Of a stretch of 5,730 bases of DNA, positions 1 to 5,292 are shown one piece after another (positions within the stretch are counted from its first letter, which is position 1; each line of letters begins with the position of its first letter). The translations under genes and the position numbers were made by a program. The DNA comes from Nitrospira sp. (lineage in GTDB: Bacteria; Nitrospirota; Nitrospiria; Nitrospirales; Nitrospiraceae): contig JANYAJ010000023.1 of NCBI GenBank assembly GCA_025361385.1, forward strand, positions 1 to 5,730, in the 5' to 3' direction. Below the pieces are notes generated by a model. The model made no database searches. It was given only the letters and a program-made list of their open reading frames with translations, and was not told the DNA's origin.

Positions 1-578
1 GAATGACGCCACGACGACTGACCCCGTCTGGCCTGGTAGGAAGCAAGCCCGAGACCCAGCTGTATCGGACTGTCTTTACGCGTGATGCTGATCTAGCCCG
101 CTTGATCGGGGTCTGTGCTCATGCGGTGCTTGAACAGTGGGATTTCACCAGGCCTCGTTTCGACGTCAGTGTGGTGATTGAACAGGCCTGTCGTCGCTAT
201 GTCGCACAGGATCATCCTCAATTGATGGCTGCCGCGATGGAGGATCTCACCGGGCTTTTTGAAGCCTTTCTGTCATCAGAGCCCTGCGCAAGGATGCAAC
301 GTGCGACGGTGCTGGGACGAGAAGTCCCTTTCGTCATGCCTGTGGGCGAGGGTCAGATGATGGAAGGGGTGATAGACGTGATTTACCAGCTTGACGACCG
401 GATCTGGATCGCCGACTATAAGACGGACGATGTAGCGGTGGCTGACGTCCAGACCAGAGCCGATCGCTATCGGTCCCAAGCGGAGGGTTATTCTCGAGCC
501 GTGGCGAGTTCGTTAGGGTTGTCGTCCCTTTCTTTTCAATTGATCTTTTTGAGGCCAGGTGTCGCCATTGATCTCTAG
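1..578 (+). CDS. addA: AddA/RecB-type helicase-nuclease, C-terminal nuclease domain (5' end outside window)
   Basis: This is the last ~191 residues of a double-strand-break repair helicase-nuclease (AddAB/RecBCD type), which unwinds and resects DNA ends for recombination. Only the PD-(D/E)XK nuclease domain is visible. Counting from the ATG at position 3, the motifs appear in order: GVCAH with the metal-binding His at residue 40, the GVIDVIY motif with Asp125, IADYKTD with Asp138 and Lys140, and a QxxxY motif (Gln159, Tyr163). All catalytic residues are therefore present and the nuclease should be active. The ATG at position 3 is unlikely to be the true start: the domain normally sits at the end of a protein of over 1000 residues, and the frame is open to the window edge. 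The stop lies 13 bases before the next gene, so the two are probably co-transcribed. The nuclease assignment is firm. AddA rather than another UvrD-family fusion is inferred from the C-terminal position and the ARLIG..AH..LEQWDF pattern. Confidence 0.8.
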   Translation, partial: MTPRRLTPSGLVGSKPETQLYRTVFTRDADLARLIGVCAHAVLEQWDFTRPRFDVSVVIEQACRRYVAQDHPQLMAAAMEDLTGLFEAFLSSEPCARMQRATVLGREVPFVMPVGEGQMMEGVIDVIYQLDDRIWIADYKTDDVAVADVQTRADRYRSQAEGYSRAVASSLGLSSLSFQLIFLRPGVAIDL

Positions 579-591
579 GGGGAGGTTGCCG

Positions 592-996
592 ATGAAGACA
601 AGGTTTTTAGGTGTGATTGGACTATGGCTCCTCGTGGCTTGCACGAGCCCGATATCGAAACCACTGACGGTGCTGGAGGCGCCAGCGGGAGTCTCTCTTG
701 CCATGGCAACTCAAATAGATCAAGGCAACGCGCTGTTCGCAGCGCAGAAGTGGCCCGAGGCTGAGCAGATCTATCGTCAAGCCATCGCCGCCGAGCCGAC
801 ATTGGCCGAAGCACATTATAATTTAGCGGCGACTCTTCATCGTGCGGGCAAGACCGCCGAAGCCAAGAAGCATTACATGGAAGCAGCGAATCTGGCTCCG
901 GGGAACAAGGTTATCTGGGATGCACCGCCCCTTCGTGCGCGTACCTTCAACGATGACCTCAGTAAGAAATCGTATCTCGATCCTAAGCCGTATTAG
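592..996 (+). CDS. small TPR-repeat lipoprotein
   Basis: A 134-residue exported protein. Residues 1-17 form a lipoprotein signal peptide: Lys2 and Arg4, a hydrophobic stretch, then the lipobox LVAC with Cys17 as the lipidated residue. The mature protein contains two tetratricopeptide repeats, roughly residues 39-72 and 73-106. They show the usual pattern (GNALFAAQKWPEAEQIYRQA, then AHYNLAATLHRAGKTAEAKK). The tail to residue 134 is polar and Pro-rich. TPRs bind other proteins, so a scaffold or adaptor role in the envelope is plausible, but no partner can be named. The ATG at 592 is chosen because GGAGG at 581-585 sits six bases upstream and the signal peptide starts there. A GTG at 559 in the same frame would add 11 residues, overlap the upstream gene and spoil the signal peptide. 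Twenty-one bases separate it from the next gene on the same strand. Confidence 0.85.
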   Translation: MKTRFLGVIGLWLLVACTSPISKPLTVLEAPAGVSLAMATQIDQGNALFAAQKWPEAEQIYRQAIAAEPTLAEAHYNLAATLHRAGKTAEAKKHYMEAANLAPGNKVIWDAPPLRARTFNDDLSKKSYLDPKPY

Positions 997-1017
997 CCAT
1001 CGCGAGGAATTCCTGCG

Positions 1018-1404
1018 ATGTCACGTTCTCGACAGCCATTGACTGTTTCACCGGAAGAATTTGACGCCTGGATCCAGGAGGCGCTCGCTGAATTGCCGCC
1101 GCCATTTGCAGCGCTCGCCGACGAAGTTTCCATCGTGGTCGAGGAAGAGCCTTCTGTCGAAGTTCTGAAGGATCTTGAATTGGAATCAGAAGACGATCTA
1201 CTGGGGCTGTATCAAGGGATCCCGATCGATGAGACCTCGTTCTTCCAGCCAGGCGGTGAGCTCCCGGCTCGTATTGCCATTTATCGAGGGCCCATTTTGC
1301 GCCTCTGCCGGACAAAGGCCGAAGTGATTCTTGAGGTCCGCGACACAGTGGTCCATGAATTGGGACACCATGTCGGGTTGGATGACGAAGAGATGCCGTA
1401 CTAG
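1018..1404 (+). CDS. zincin-like metallopeptidase family protein (DUF1025/Zincin_1 type)
   Basis: A 128-residue protein matching the small 'possible zinc protease' family (Zincin_1, formerly DUF1025). It opens with VSPEEFDAWIQEALAELP (about 10-27), which is typical of the family. An acidic middle and an IAIYRGPILR strand (about 87-96) follow, and then the metal site near the C-terminus. The site reads HELGHHVGLDD, with His113, Glu114 and His117 as HExxH and Asp123 as the likely third ligand of an HExxHxxGxxD arrangement. Placement of the motif a dozen residues from the end is normal for the family. No signal peptide is visible, so it is probably cytoplasmic. The substrate is unknown, and proteolytic activity has to my knowledge been assumed rather than shown for most members. 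GAGGA at 1004-1008 precedes the ATG by nine bases. It is probably the last gene of the addA-lipoprotein unit. Its stop codon touches the inverted-repeat element downstream. Confidence 0.88.
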   Translation: MSRSRQPLTVSPEEFDAWIQEALAELPPPFAALADEVSIVVEEEPSVEVLKDLELESEDDLLGLYQGIPIDETSFFQPGGELPARIAIYRGPILRLCRTKAEVILEVRDTVVHELGHHVGLDDEEMPY

Positions 1405-1547
1405 CAGGATGCTGAAAAAGTCCGCCAGCCGAGCAACGCTGAACGGTGAGCGATGAACTAGGAACATAAAACGGTTATCACTTCAGCGTTCATCGTTCAG
1501 CTGTTCACTAACTGCGGCCTTGCTGGGCGGCCTTTTTGAGCATCCTG
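1405..1547. repeat. inverted-repeat element between convergent genes (MITE-like or long terminator)
   Basis: The left arm at 1406-1429 and the right arm at 1522-1546 are reverse complements, with two mismatches and one extra base in the right arm over about 24 positions. A second nested pair lies inside: GCTGAAC/CGATGAAC (1438-1444, 1451-1458) against GTTCATCG/GTTCAGC (1488-1495, 1495-1501). Short CTAGC (1401-1405) and GCTAG (1550-1554) flanks are also inverted, and the left one includes the stop codon of the metallopeptidase gene. No protein is encoded. The arms contain A-rich and T-rich runs beside GC-rich stems, so the RNA of either strand could fold into a long hairpin and stop transcription of both converging genes. 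The arm sequence resembles a repeat I recall as abundant in Nitrospira, which I could not verify. Only one copy lies in this window. Confidence 0.75.
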
Positions 1548-1598
1548 AAGCTAGTCAAGCCCCCTAAATGCCTTCAGCCTAGTGACCTGAGTCATGAC

Positions 1599-2411
1599 CT
1601 ACGGTTTAGCCTGCACCAGGGTTCGACGCTGATATCCAAGCGTGAGCATGAAGACTCCTACCAAGATCATGGGGAAGGAGAGAAGTTGGCCCATCGAGAA
1701 GGAGCCTAGGACAAACCCGAGGTGCGCGTCCGGCTCGCGAAAGAACTCCACGATCATCCGGCAGACGCCATAACCGCCGATGAATCCCCAGAAGAGGGTG
1801 CCAGGGGGCGGCATCGTCTTCGCGATGATCCATAAGATGGTAAATAAGAGGACCCCCTCCAGACCTGCCTCGTACAGTTGTGAGGGGTGGCGGCAGGCAG
1901 GCCCTCCGTTCGGAAACACCATGCACCAGTCGACATCGGTCGCTCGACCGTATAATTCTCCGTTGATGAAATTGCCGAGTCGCCCGAACCCGAGCCCGAT
2001 CGGAGTTGCAGCAGCTGCTAAATCTGCGACGGTGTAAGCGGGAATGCCCTGACGTGTACTGAACCAATACAAGGCAACGATGACACCGAGTAGGCCTCCG
2101 TGGAAGGACATGCCGCCTTCCCAGACTGCGAGGATCTTGATCGGATGCTGTGAATAGTATGAAAAGTTGTAGAACAGCGTATAGCCGATCCGTCCTCCAA
2201 TAAATACTCCGAGTGCCGCCCACACGACCATATCGTAGATCTGGTCTCTGGTCATGGCGAGGCCCCTGGCTGTTACTCGACGTGTGATTAGAAGATAGGC
2301 CCCCGCCAGCCCGATCAGATACATCAGACCGTACCAGCGAAATTGTAGCGGTCCCAGCTCAAGGAAGACGGGACTGATGGTGGGGTAGGGGATTGCGTAC
2401 AAGAAATTCAT
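1599..2411 (-). CDS. lgt: phosphatidylglycerol-prolipoprotein diacylglyceryl transferase
   Basis: Lgt is an inner-membrane enzyme. It moves diacylglycerol from phosphatidylglycerol to the lipobox cysteine of prolipoproteins, the first step of lipoprotein maturation. The 270-residue product has the usual length and about seven hydrophobic segments. It carries the family signature GRLGNFINGE (143-152), with Arg144 matching the essential Arg of the E. coli enzyme. It also has RWYGLMYLIG (25-34), MSFHGG with His104 (101-106), HPSQLYEA (175-182) and RMIVEFFREPD (218-228). Nothing essential is missing. The frame is open for another 60 codons upstream, but that stretch has no family similarity. Family alignment (YAIPYPTISP near the N-terminus) and a promoter-like pair 30-55 bases upstream favour the ATG at 2409-2411. 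The ribosome site is weak (GAGA about six bases upstream). The gene stands alone, convergent with the addA unit and divergent from the YtxH gene. Confidence 0.95.
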   Translation of the reverse strand: MNFLYAIPYPTISPVFLELGPLQFRWYGLMYLIGLAGAYLLITRRVTARGLAMTRDQIYDMVVWAALGVFIGGRIGYTLFYNFSYYSQHPIKILAVWEGGMSFHGGLLGVIVALYWFSTRQGIPAYTVADLAAAATPIGLGFGRLGNFINGELYGRATDVDWCMVFPNGGPACRHPSQLYEAGLEGVLLFTILWIIAKTMPPPGTLFWGFIGGYGVCRMIVEFFREPDAHLGFVLGSFSMGQLLSFPMILVGVFMLTLGYQRRTLVQAKP

Positions 2412-2438
2412 GTATGTCTCATGTGGCCTGTTGGCAGG

Positions 2439-2467
2439 ATCATAGGTGAGGATCTTGATCATTGCAA
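2439..2467 (-). promoter_or_regulatory. candidate sigma-70-type promoter of lgt
   Basis: Read on the minus strand, TTGCAA (2467-2462) and TATGAT (2444-2439) are separated by exactly 17 bases. The -10 box matches TATAAT at five of six positions and the -35 box matches TTGACA at four of six. Transcription would begin near 2432, about 20 bases before the lgt start chosen here. It would begin downstream of the alternative in-frame ATG at 2462, which supports the shorter protein. The evidence is pattern and spacing only. Confidence 0.45.
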
Positions 2468-2663
2468 GCACGTGGATGCACCGCAGGGAATATTCCTTCT
2501 GATCGTTGCCAGAAGCCAGTTTGCGACCACTGCCACTTTCGTATGTTTGTTTTCTGTCACGCCTGTGTCGTGATCTGTGAGGAAAATACAACTGAGAATT
2601 AATGGCTCTTAATCCTCGGGCGAGGGCTGCCTCGAATTGTGGGATATTTTCGTGGCTATTCGT

Positions 2664-2680
2664 CTGGCATGCTTACTGCT
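2664..2680 (+). promoter_or_regulatory. candidate sigma-54 (-24/-12) promoter of the YtxH gene
   Basis: The sequence TGGCATG, four bases, then CTGCT fits the sigma-54 consensus TGGCACG-N4-TTGCW at 10 of 12 positions. The diagnostic GG (2666-2667) and GC (2678-2679) are spaced exactly 12 bases apart. A start near 2691 would leave a leader of about 63 bases before the ATG at 2754. No activator site was recognised upstream. I saw no convincing sigma-70 pair for this gene. The evidence is pattern match only. Confidence 0.4.
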
Positions 2681-2753
2681 GAAGAGAATGCACATGACTG
2701 TGCAGCGGGCCGACAATCATGTTTCTCATTTAACCGTTTCAAGGAGGTTCACC

Positions 2754-3014
2754 ATGTCAGACCAGGGACGTCAGGTCGCAAAGGTTGCAGCGTTGGTGGC
2801 AGGTGGGGCGGTGATCGGAGCGGGGATTGGATTACTCTTTGCGCCGCAAACAGGAGCCGAAACCAGGCGTGATGTCGGTCGCTATGCGAAAAAAGCTCAA
2901 TTGCAAGCAACTCGTTGGAGTCGCTCGGTCCAATCCGGCGTCAAAGAAGTGATGGATCGCAGCAAGGCGTTGGTCCAAAAGGATGAGCAGAGACTGCGGA
3001 TTGAAGCGGTATAG
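2754..3014 (+). CDS. YtxH-domain small membrane protein
   Basis: An 86-residue protein of the YtxH family (general-stress and gas-vesicle-associated type proteins of unknown mechanism). Residues 10-30 form one Gly/Ala-rich transmembrane segment with GAVIGAGIGLLFAP. The family hallmark LLFAPQTGAETRRD follows directly (27-40). The remainder (41-84) is a charged, probably helical tail with many Lys and Arg. The start is well supported: AAGGAGGT at 2741-2748 lies five bases before the ATG, whereas the longer open frame upstream has no such site. It appears to be a single-gene unit, with the sigma-54-like promoter upstream and a hairpin 28 bases past the stop. Family members are often stress-induced, which would fit an alternative sigma factor, but this is inference. 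No enzymatic role is expected. Confidence 0.88.
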   Translation: MSDQGRQVAKVAALVAGGAVIGAGIGLLFAPQTGAETRRDVGRYAKKAQLQATRWSRSVQSGVKEVMDRSKALVQKDEQRLRIEAV

Positions 3015-3042
3015 TTGAATCGACTCGCTCGACGATCAAACG

Positions 3043-3082
3043 TGCGGCGCAAACAGAGTATGACCGATCTGTTTGCGCCGCA
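3043..3082 (+). terminator. perfect 15-bp hairpin, probable terminator of the YtxH gene
   Basis: TGCGGCGCAAACAGA at 3043-3057 pairs without a mismatch with TCTGTTTGCGCCGCA at 3068-3082, leaving a 10-base loop. It begins 28 bases after the YtxH stop codon. There is no T-run after the stem on either strand, so it is not a textbook intrinsic terminator. It may stop transcription without a U-tract, protect the 3' end of the mRNA, or act as a protein-binding dyad ahead of the tRNA promoter. Confidence 0.6.
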
Positions 3083-3091
3083 ACACTGGCC

Positions 3092-3120
3092 TTGACCGAC
3101 CTGGACCCCGATGCTAGAGT
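3092..3120 (+). promoter_or_regulatory. candidate promoter of tRNA-Leu
   Basis: TTGACC (3092-3097) and TAGAGT (3115-3120) are 17 bases apart. The -35 box matches consensus at five of six positions and the -10 box at four of six. The predicted start near 3127 gives a 15-base 5' leader before the mature tRNA, a normal length for RNase P processing. It lies just after the hairpin that closes the YtxH gene, which suggests the tRNA is transcribed independently. Confidence 0.5.
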
Positions 3121-3141
3121 CCGGCCACTGCGGCTTTTGCT

Positions 3142-3231
3142 GCCGGAGTGGCGAAATTGGCAGACGCAAGGGACTTAAAATCCCTCGGTTCCAAAAGGAC
3201 CATGCCGGTTCAATCCCGGCCTCCGGCACCA
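3142..3231 (+). tRNA. tRNA-Leu, anticodon UAA, CCA encoded
   Basis: The acceptor stem GCCGGAG (3142-3148) pairs with CTCCGGC (3221-3227), followed by discriminator A (3228) and an encoded CCA (3229-3231). The anticodon stem AGGGA/TCCCT encloses the loop CTTAAAA, placing the anticodon TAA at 3176-3178. A long variable arm (roughly 3186-3204, GGTCC-type stem) makes it a class II tRNA, as leucine tRNAs are. The T arm is GCCGG-TTCAATC-CCGGC. The 90-base length suits tRNA-Leu. It reads UUA and UUG codons. All stems pair well, so it should be functional. Only four bases separate its 3' end from the stop codon of the head-on gene at 3236. Confidence 0.97.
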
Positions 3232-3235
3232 CTCG

Positions 3236-3790
3236 CTACCATTTCCCCAGCCAGCCCCGACAGCCTGCAAAGTAGGCAAAGACGGCGATGCCTAGGATAA
3301 TCGCCATCTGTATCACATGCTGCGCCAACACATCCGGTGCAATCCATCGACTCATAAATAAGAGTCCGGCTGACACGATGGTAACCGCAAGTGTCGTACG
3401 TTTCGGGCAGGGGCGAAGATGGCGGCCCTCATAGGACAGGATAATCCACACCACGATCCACCCGAGGGCTCCGATAATCAGGGCACCGGCTAAGTCGGTG
3501 AGGCTGAGGAGGATGCTGTCCTGAATAAGATTGAGGGATTTCCGCATTCCTAGTTCCGGACGAATGCGGATCCATTCTCCGATCGTCAGGAGCATCCATA
3601 CCGCAATCATTCCGATGGCAAACCCTTCTTGGGTCATGCCGGAGTTTTCGATACGACGATCAACCCTTCGGAATATGACGGTCGTTGCACCAGTAACTTT
3701 GCGGATTTGCGGAGTCAGATCGTACCCACACTCGCACGTGGACGTGGAATCGGAATTGGTGAATAAGCAGCGGGGGCATTCGAGAGGCAT
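3236..3790 (-). CDS. membrane protein with N-terminal zinc ribbon, function unknown
   Basis: A 184-residue protein. Its first 24 residues hold a compact zinc ribbon: Cys5-x-x-Cys8, a ten-residue loop, then Cys19-x-Cys21-Gly-Tyr-Asp. This CxxC...CxCGYD form is common at the cytoplasmic N-terminus of otherwise unrelated bacterial membrane proteins. After a basic linker (about 30-50), four hydrophobic segments follow at roughly 56-74, 92-118, 132-150 and 157-175, and the protein ends WLGKW. I do not recognise a named family for the membrane part. The ribbon may structure the terminus or sense metal, redox state or a partner. The ATG at 3788-3790 is chosen because the ribbon begins four residues later and the frame is short upstream. 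The ribosome site is weak. The gene is divergent from the DUF423 gene (123 bases between starts) and runs head-on into tRNA-Leu with a four-base gap. Confidence 0.75.
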   Translation of the reverse strand: MPLECPRCLFTNSDSTSTCECGYDLTPQIRKVTGATTVIFRRVDRRIENSGMTQEGFAIGMIAVWMLLTIGEWIRIRPELGMRKSLNLIQDSILLSLTDLAGALIIGALGWIVVWIILSYEGRHLRPCPKRTTLAVTIVSAGLLFMSRWIAPDVLAQHVIQMAIILGIAVFAYFAGCRGWLGKW

Positions 3791-3809
3791 ATCGAGACTC
3801 AGGGCTTTC

Positions 3810-3818
3810 TGCTAAAAT
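3810..3818 (+). promoter_or_regulatory. candidate extended -10 promoter of the DUF423 gene
   Basis: TGCTAAAAT is a TGn-extended -10 element whose hexamer TAAAAT matches consensus at five of six positions. No good -35 box is present at the expected distance, which is acceptable for extended -10 promoters. Transcription would start near 3825 and leave a leader of about 89 bases that contains the short repeats and stems described in the findings. The evidence is pattern only. Confidence 0.35.
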
Positions 3819-3913
3819 CCACCGCCGATGCGGCTATCGGGATGTGGGACAAGTCCGCTATCGGATCTCTCTCTTCCCACAATAACTTTTGGGAAATCTG
3901 CTCAGAGGATTCC

Positions 3914-4321
3914 ATGATCAGTCGGTCGCGCTCTCAACGCTTTCTGGTACTGGGAACGGTTTTCGCTGGATCTGCTGTAGCCGCAGGCGCCTTTGGCGCC
4001 CATGCACTCAAGGAGATTCTGGACGCACACAGCCTGCAAGTATTCGATACCGCCACCCGGTATCAAATGTATCATGCCTTTGGGCTTTGTATAGTGTCTT
4101 GGGCAATTGATCGCTACCCGGAACAGCGGCTTGAGCAGACAGGATGGCTCTTTACCCTCGGGATTCTTCTTTTTTCAGGCAGTCTGTATGTCGTGGCCCT
4201 GGCAGGGATACGATGGATGGGAGCTGTGACCCCGATCGGCGGGTTGGCGTTCTTGGCAGGTTGGGTTCTTTTGGGTTGGAGAATCTGGCGTGATGCTCGT
4301 ATCACGAGGTCTCCACGTTAG
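3914..4321 (+). CDS. DUF423 (YgdD-like) integral membrane protein
   Basis: A 135-residue inner-membrane protein of the DUF423 family, the family of E. coli YgdD. The family motifs appear in order: GAFGAHALK (25-33), ATRYQMYHA (47-55), LLFSGSLYVVALAG (85-98) and VTPIGGLAFLAGW (105-117). Four hydrophobic segments are expected at about 10-30, 52-66, 77-97 and 103-124, and the protein ends in a basic tail. The biochemical role of the family is not established. The ATG at 3914 is chosen because family proteins begin a few residues before the first membrane segment and GAGGA (3905-3909) lies four bases upstream, slightly close. The frame is open back to 3842, but that part has no family similarity. 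The stop codon overlaps that of the converging gene in the tetramer TTAG (4318-4321). Confidence 0.9.
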   Translation: MISRSRSQRFLVLGTVFAGSAVAAGAFGAHALKEILDAHSLQVFDTATRYQMYHAFGLCIVSWAIDRYPEQRLEQTGWLFTLGILLFSGSLYVVALAGIRWMGAVTPIGGLAFLAGWVLLGWRIWRDARITRSPR

Positions 4322-5292
4322 GGCGTACAGCCGGCTGTTCTCTTACCGCTGATGGATCCCCACCCTCCCTGGGAGTTCACAAAGGTCCCTTCGAGCCCTT
4401 TGCCTTCTTTGCTGAATTGCAGGCTGTCTTCTTGGGCCCGGCCATCGATTTCCCATCGTAGATAGACGTTCTCGCCTACCACAATTGTTTCCACGAGTCC
4501 CGGCAACGTCGCCTGCATATTTCCAGATGGAGGAAAGAGCAATGAAAGTTTTTGTTCTTGATGGTGTTGCTGATGGTTATGGATGATCCATTGCCAGGTT
4601 CCGCAGAGGCGGGCCTGCCCACGGAGCCCACGCACCCGATCCTTCCAATTCCGTATCCGATCCCATTCCTGATAGCTGGCTTGCATGGCGTCTACTTCCA
4701 GGCGAGTGGCTCGTTCTAAGACCGTGACCAACAGGGTCGATGCAGATTCTCCCTGATTCACGTTGGTCCATTCCGGGGAGGCCACCACAGCCGTGAGTTG
4801 ATTCAGGGCCTCATGCCAGGAGGCACTGCCTTGTTGATCGAGCCATGCGTGAGATGGTGTGGTTCCGGATAGCCGCTCGGTTATTGTCGTCAATTGCTGC
4901 GCTTTCACAGCCTGCCGGATGGTAGCCGCAAGCTGCCAGGCGGTCAGACTGCCCATCAGCCGCTGGACCGCCGCCGTCAAATCCGGCACCAGAAGTTCTT
5001 TCGCGAGTTTGGCAGGCAAGGCGCTGGCTCCCAATGTCCGCGCTGCATCCACCATGTGAATGGAGGGACCAATTGCCGACACAAAGAGGCTGATGGCTCC
5101 CTTGTCGGACTCCAGCGTAACGAGTTGTGTGGAATGCGCCTGCATGATCGATGCGAAAGCTGGTAAGGCAGTCGGAAGAGATTCGTCGGCCTTGGCATTC
5201 AGGCTGGCCACGAATACAGAGATCAGCAGGATGGCAAAGGCGAGGCCGGTGCGAAATTGGACTGGTCGAATGAACGGGATGTCATGGCGCAT
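4318..5292 (-). CDS. exported protein of unknown function, helical region plus C-terminal beta domain
   Basis: A 324-residue protein that I do not recognise. Residues 1-35 look like a Sec signal peptide: basic residues, a hydrophobic core (about 16-31) and a likely cut after NAKA at 35. There is no lipobox, so the product is probably periplasmic or secreted. Residues 40-225 are Ala/Leu/Gln-rich and probably helical. Residues 230-324 are rich in Gly, Trp and alternating hydrophobics (LCGTWQWI, ENVYLRWEIDGR, GLEGTFVNSQGGWGSISG), which suggests a small beta-barrel or beta-sandwich. It is bracketed by Cys230 and Cys322, the only cysteines I see, which could form a disulfide. A His/Gln cluster lies at about 238-247. 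The ATG at 5290-5292 gives the best signal peptide. A TTG at 5328 would add 12 residues, and neither start has a strong ribosome site. It lies 72 bases downstream of the dienelactone-hydrolase gene and may share its transcript. Confidence 0.7.
   Translation of the reverse strand: MRHDIPFIRPVQFRTGLAFAILLISVFVASLNAKADESLPTALPAFASIMQAHSTQLVTLESDKGAISLFVSAIGPSIHMVDAARTLGASALPAKLAKELLVPDLTAAVQRLMGSLTAWQLAATIRQAVKAQQLTTITERLSGTTPSHAWLDQQGSASWHEALNQLTAVVASPEWTNVNQGESASTLLVTVLERATRLEVDAMQASYQEWDRIRNWKDRVRGLRGQARLCGTWQWIIHNHQQHHQEQKLSLLFPPSGNMQATLPGLVETIVVGENVYLRWEIDGRAQEDSLQFSKEGKGLEGTFVNSQGGWGSISGKRTAGCTP

Larger units (their letters stand above)
2412..2753. other. divergent intergenic region between lgt and the YtxH gene, no gene seen
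   Basis: No protein gene is convincing in these 342 bases. The in-frame extension of lgt (to 2591) encodes a basic stretch without family similarity, and the extension of the YtxH frame (from about 2637) lacks a ribosome site. The region holds the two promoter candidates listed separately. It also holds a TCACG-N7-CGTGA dyad at 2557-2573 that could be an operator, and a CCTCG/CGAGG/CCTCG triple at 2614-2634 that allows two alternative short stems. The last two are weak observations. Confidence 0.6.

Noticed and set aside
983..1467. Minus-strand open frames opposite the metallopeptidase gene (983-1315 and 1198-1467)
   Set aside because: They are Arg/Pro-rich with no recognisable domain or ribosome site, and they lie opposite a gene with clear HExxH family identity.
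1780..2223. Other-frame open frames within lgt on both strands
   Set aside because: They are low-complexity, Arg- or Ser-rich translations with no domain. The lgt frame carries all the conserved motifs.
2412..2591. 60-codon N-terminal extension of lgt
   Set aside because: It encodes a basic stretch unlike any Lgt N-terminus, and the best promoter candidate (2439-2467) lies inside it. The 270-residue form has the family length.
2842..2856. TTGCGCCGCAAACAG inside the YtxH gene resembling the downstream hairpin arm
   Set aside because: The shared stretch is short, in coding sequence, and explained by Phe-Ala-Pro-Gln codons. I regard it as chance.
3142..3235. tRNA 3' end as an integration site (att) for a mobile element
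   Set aside because: No integrase gene and no second copy of the tRNA 3' end occurs in the window. The flanking gene starts directly and looks chromosomal.
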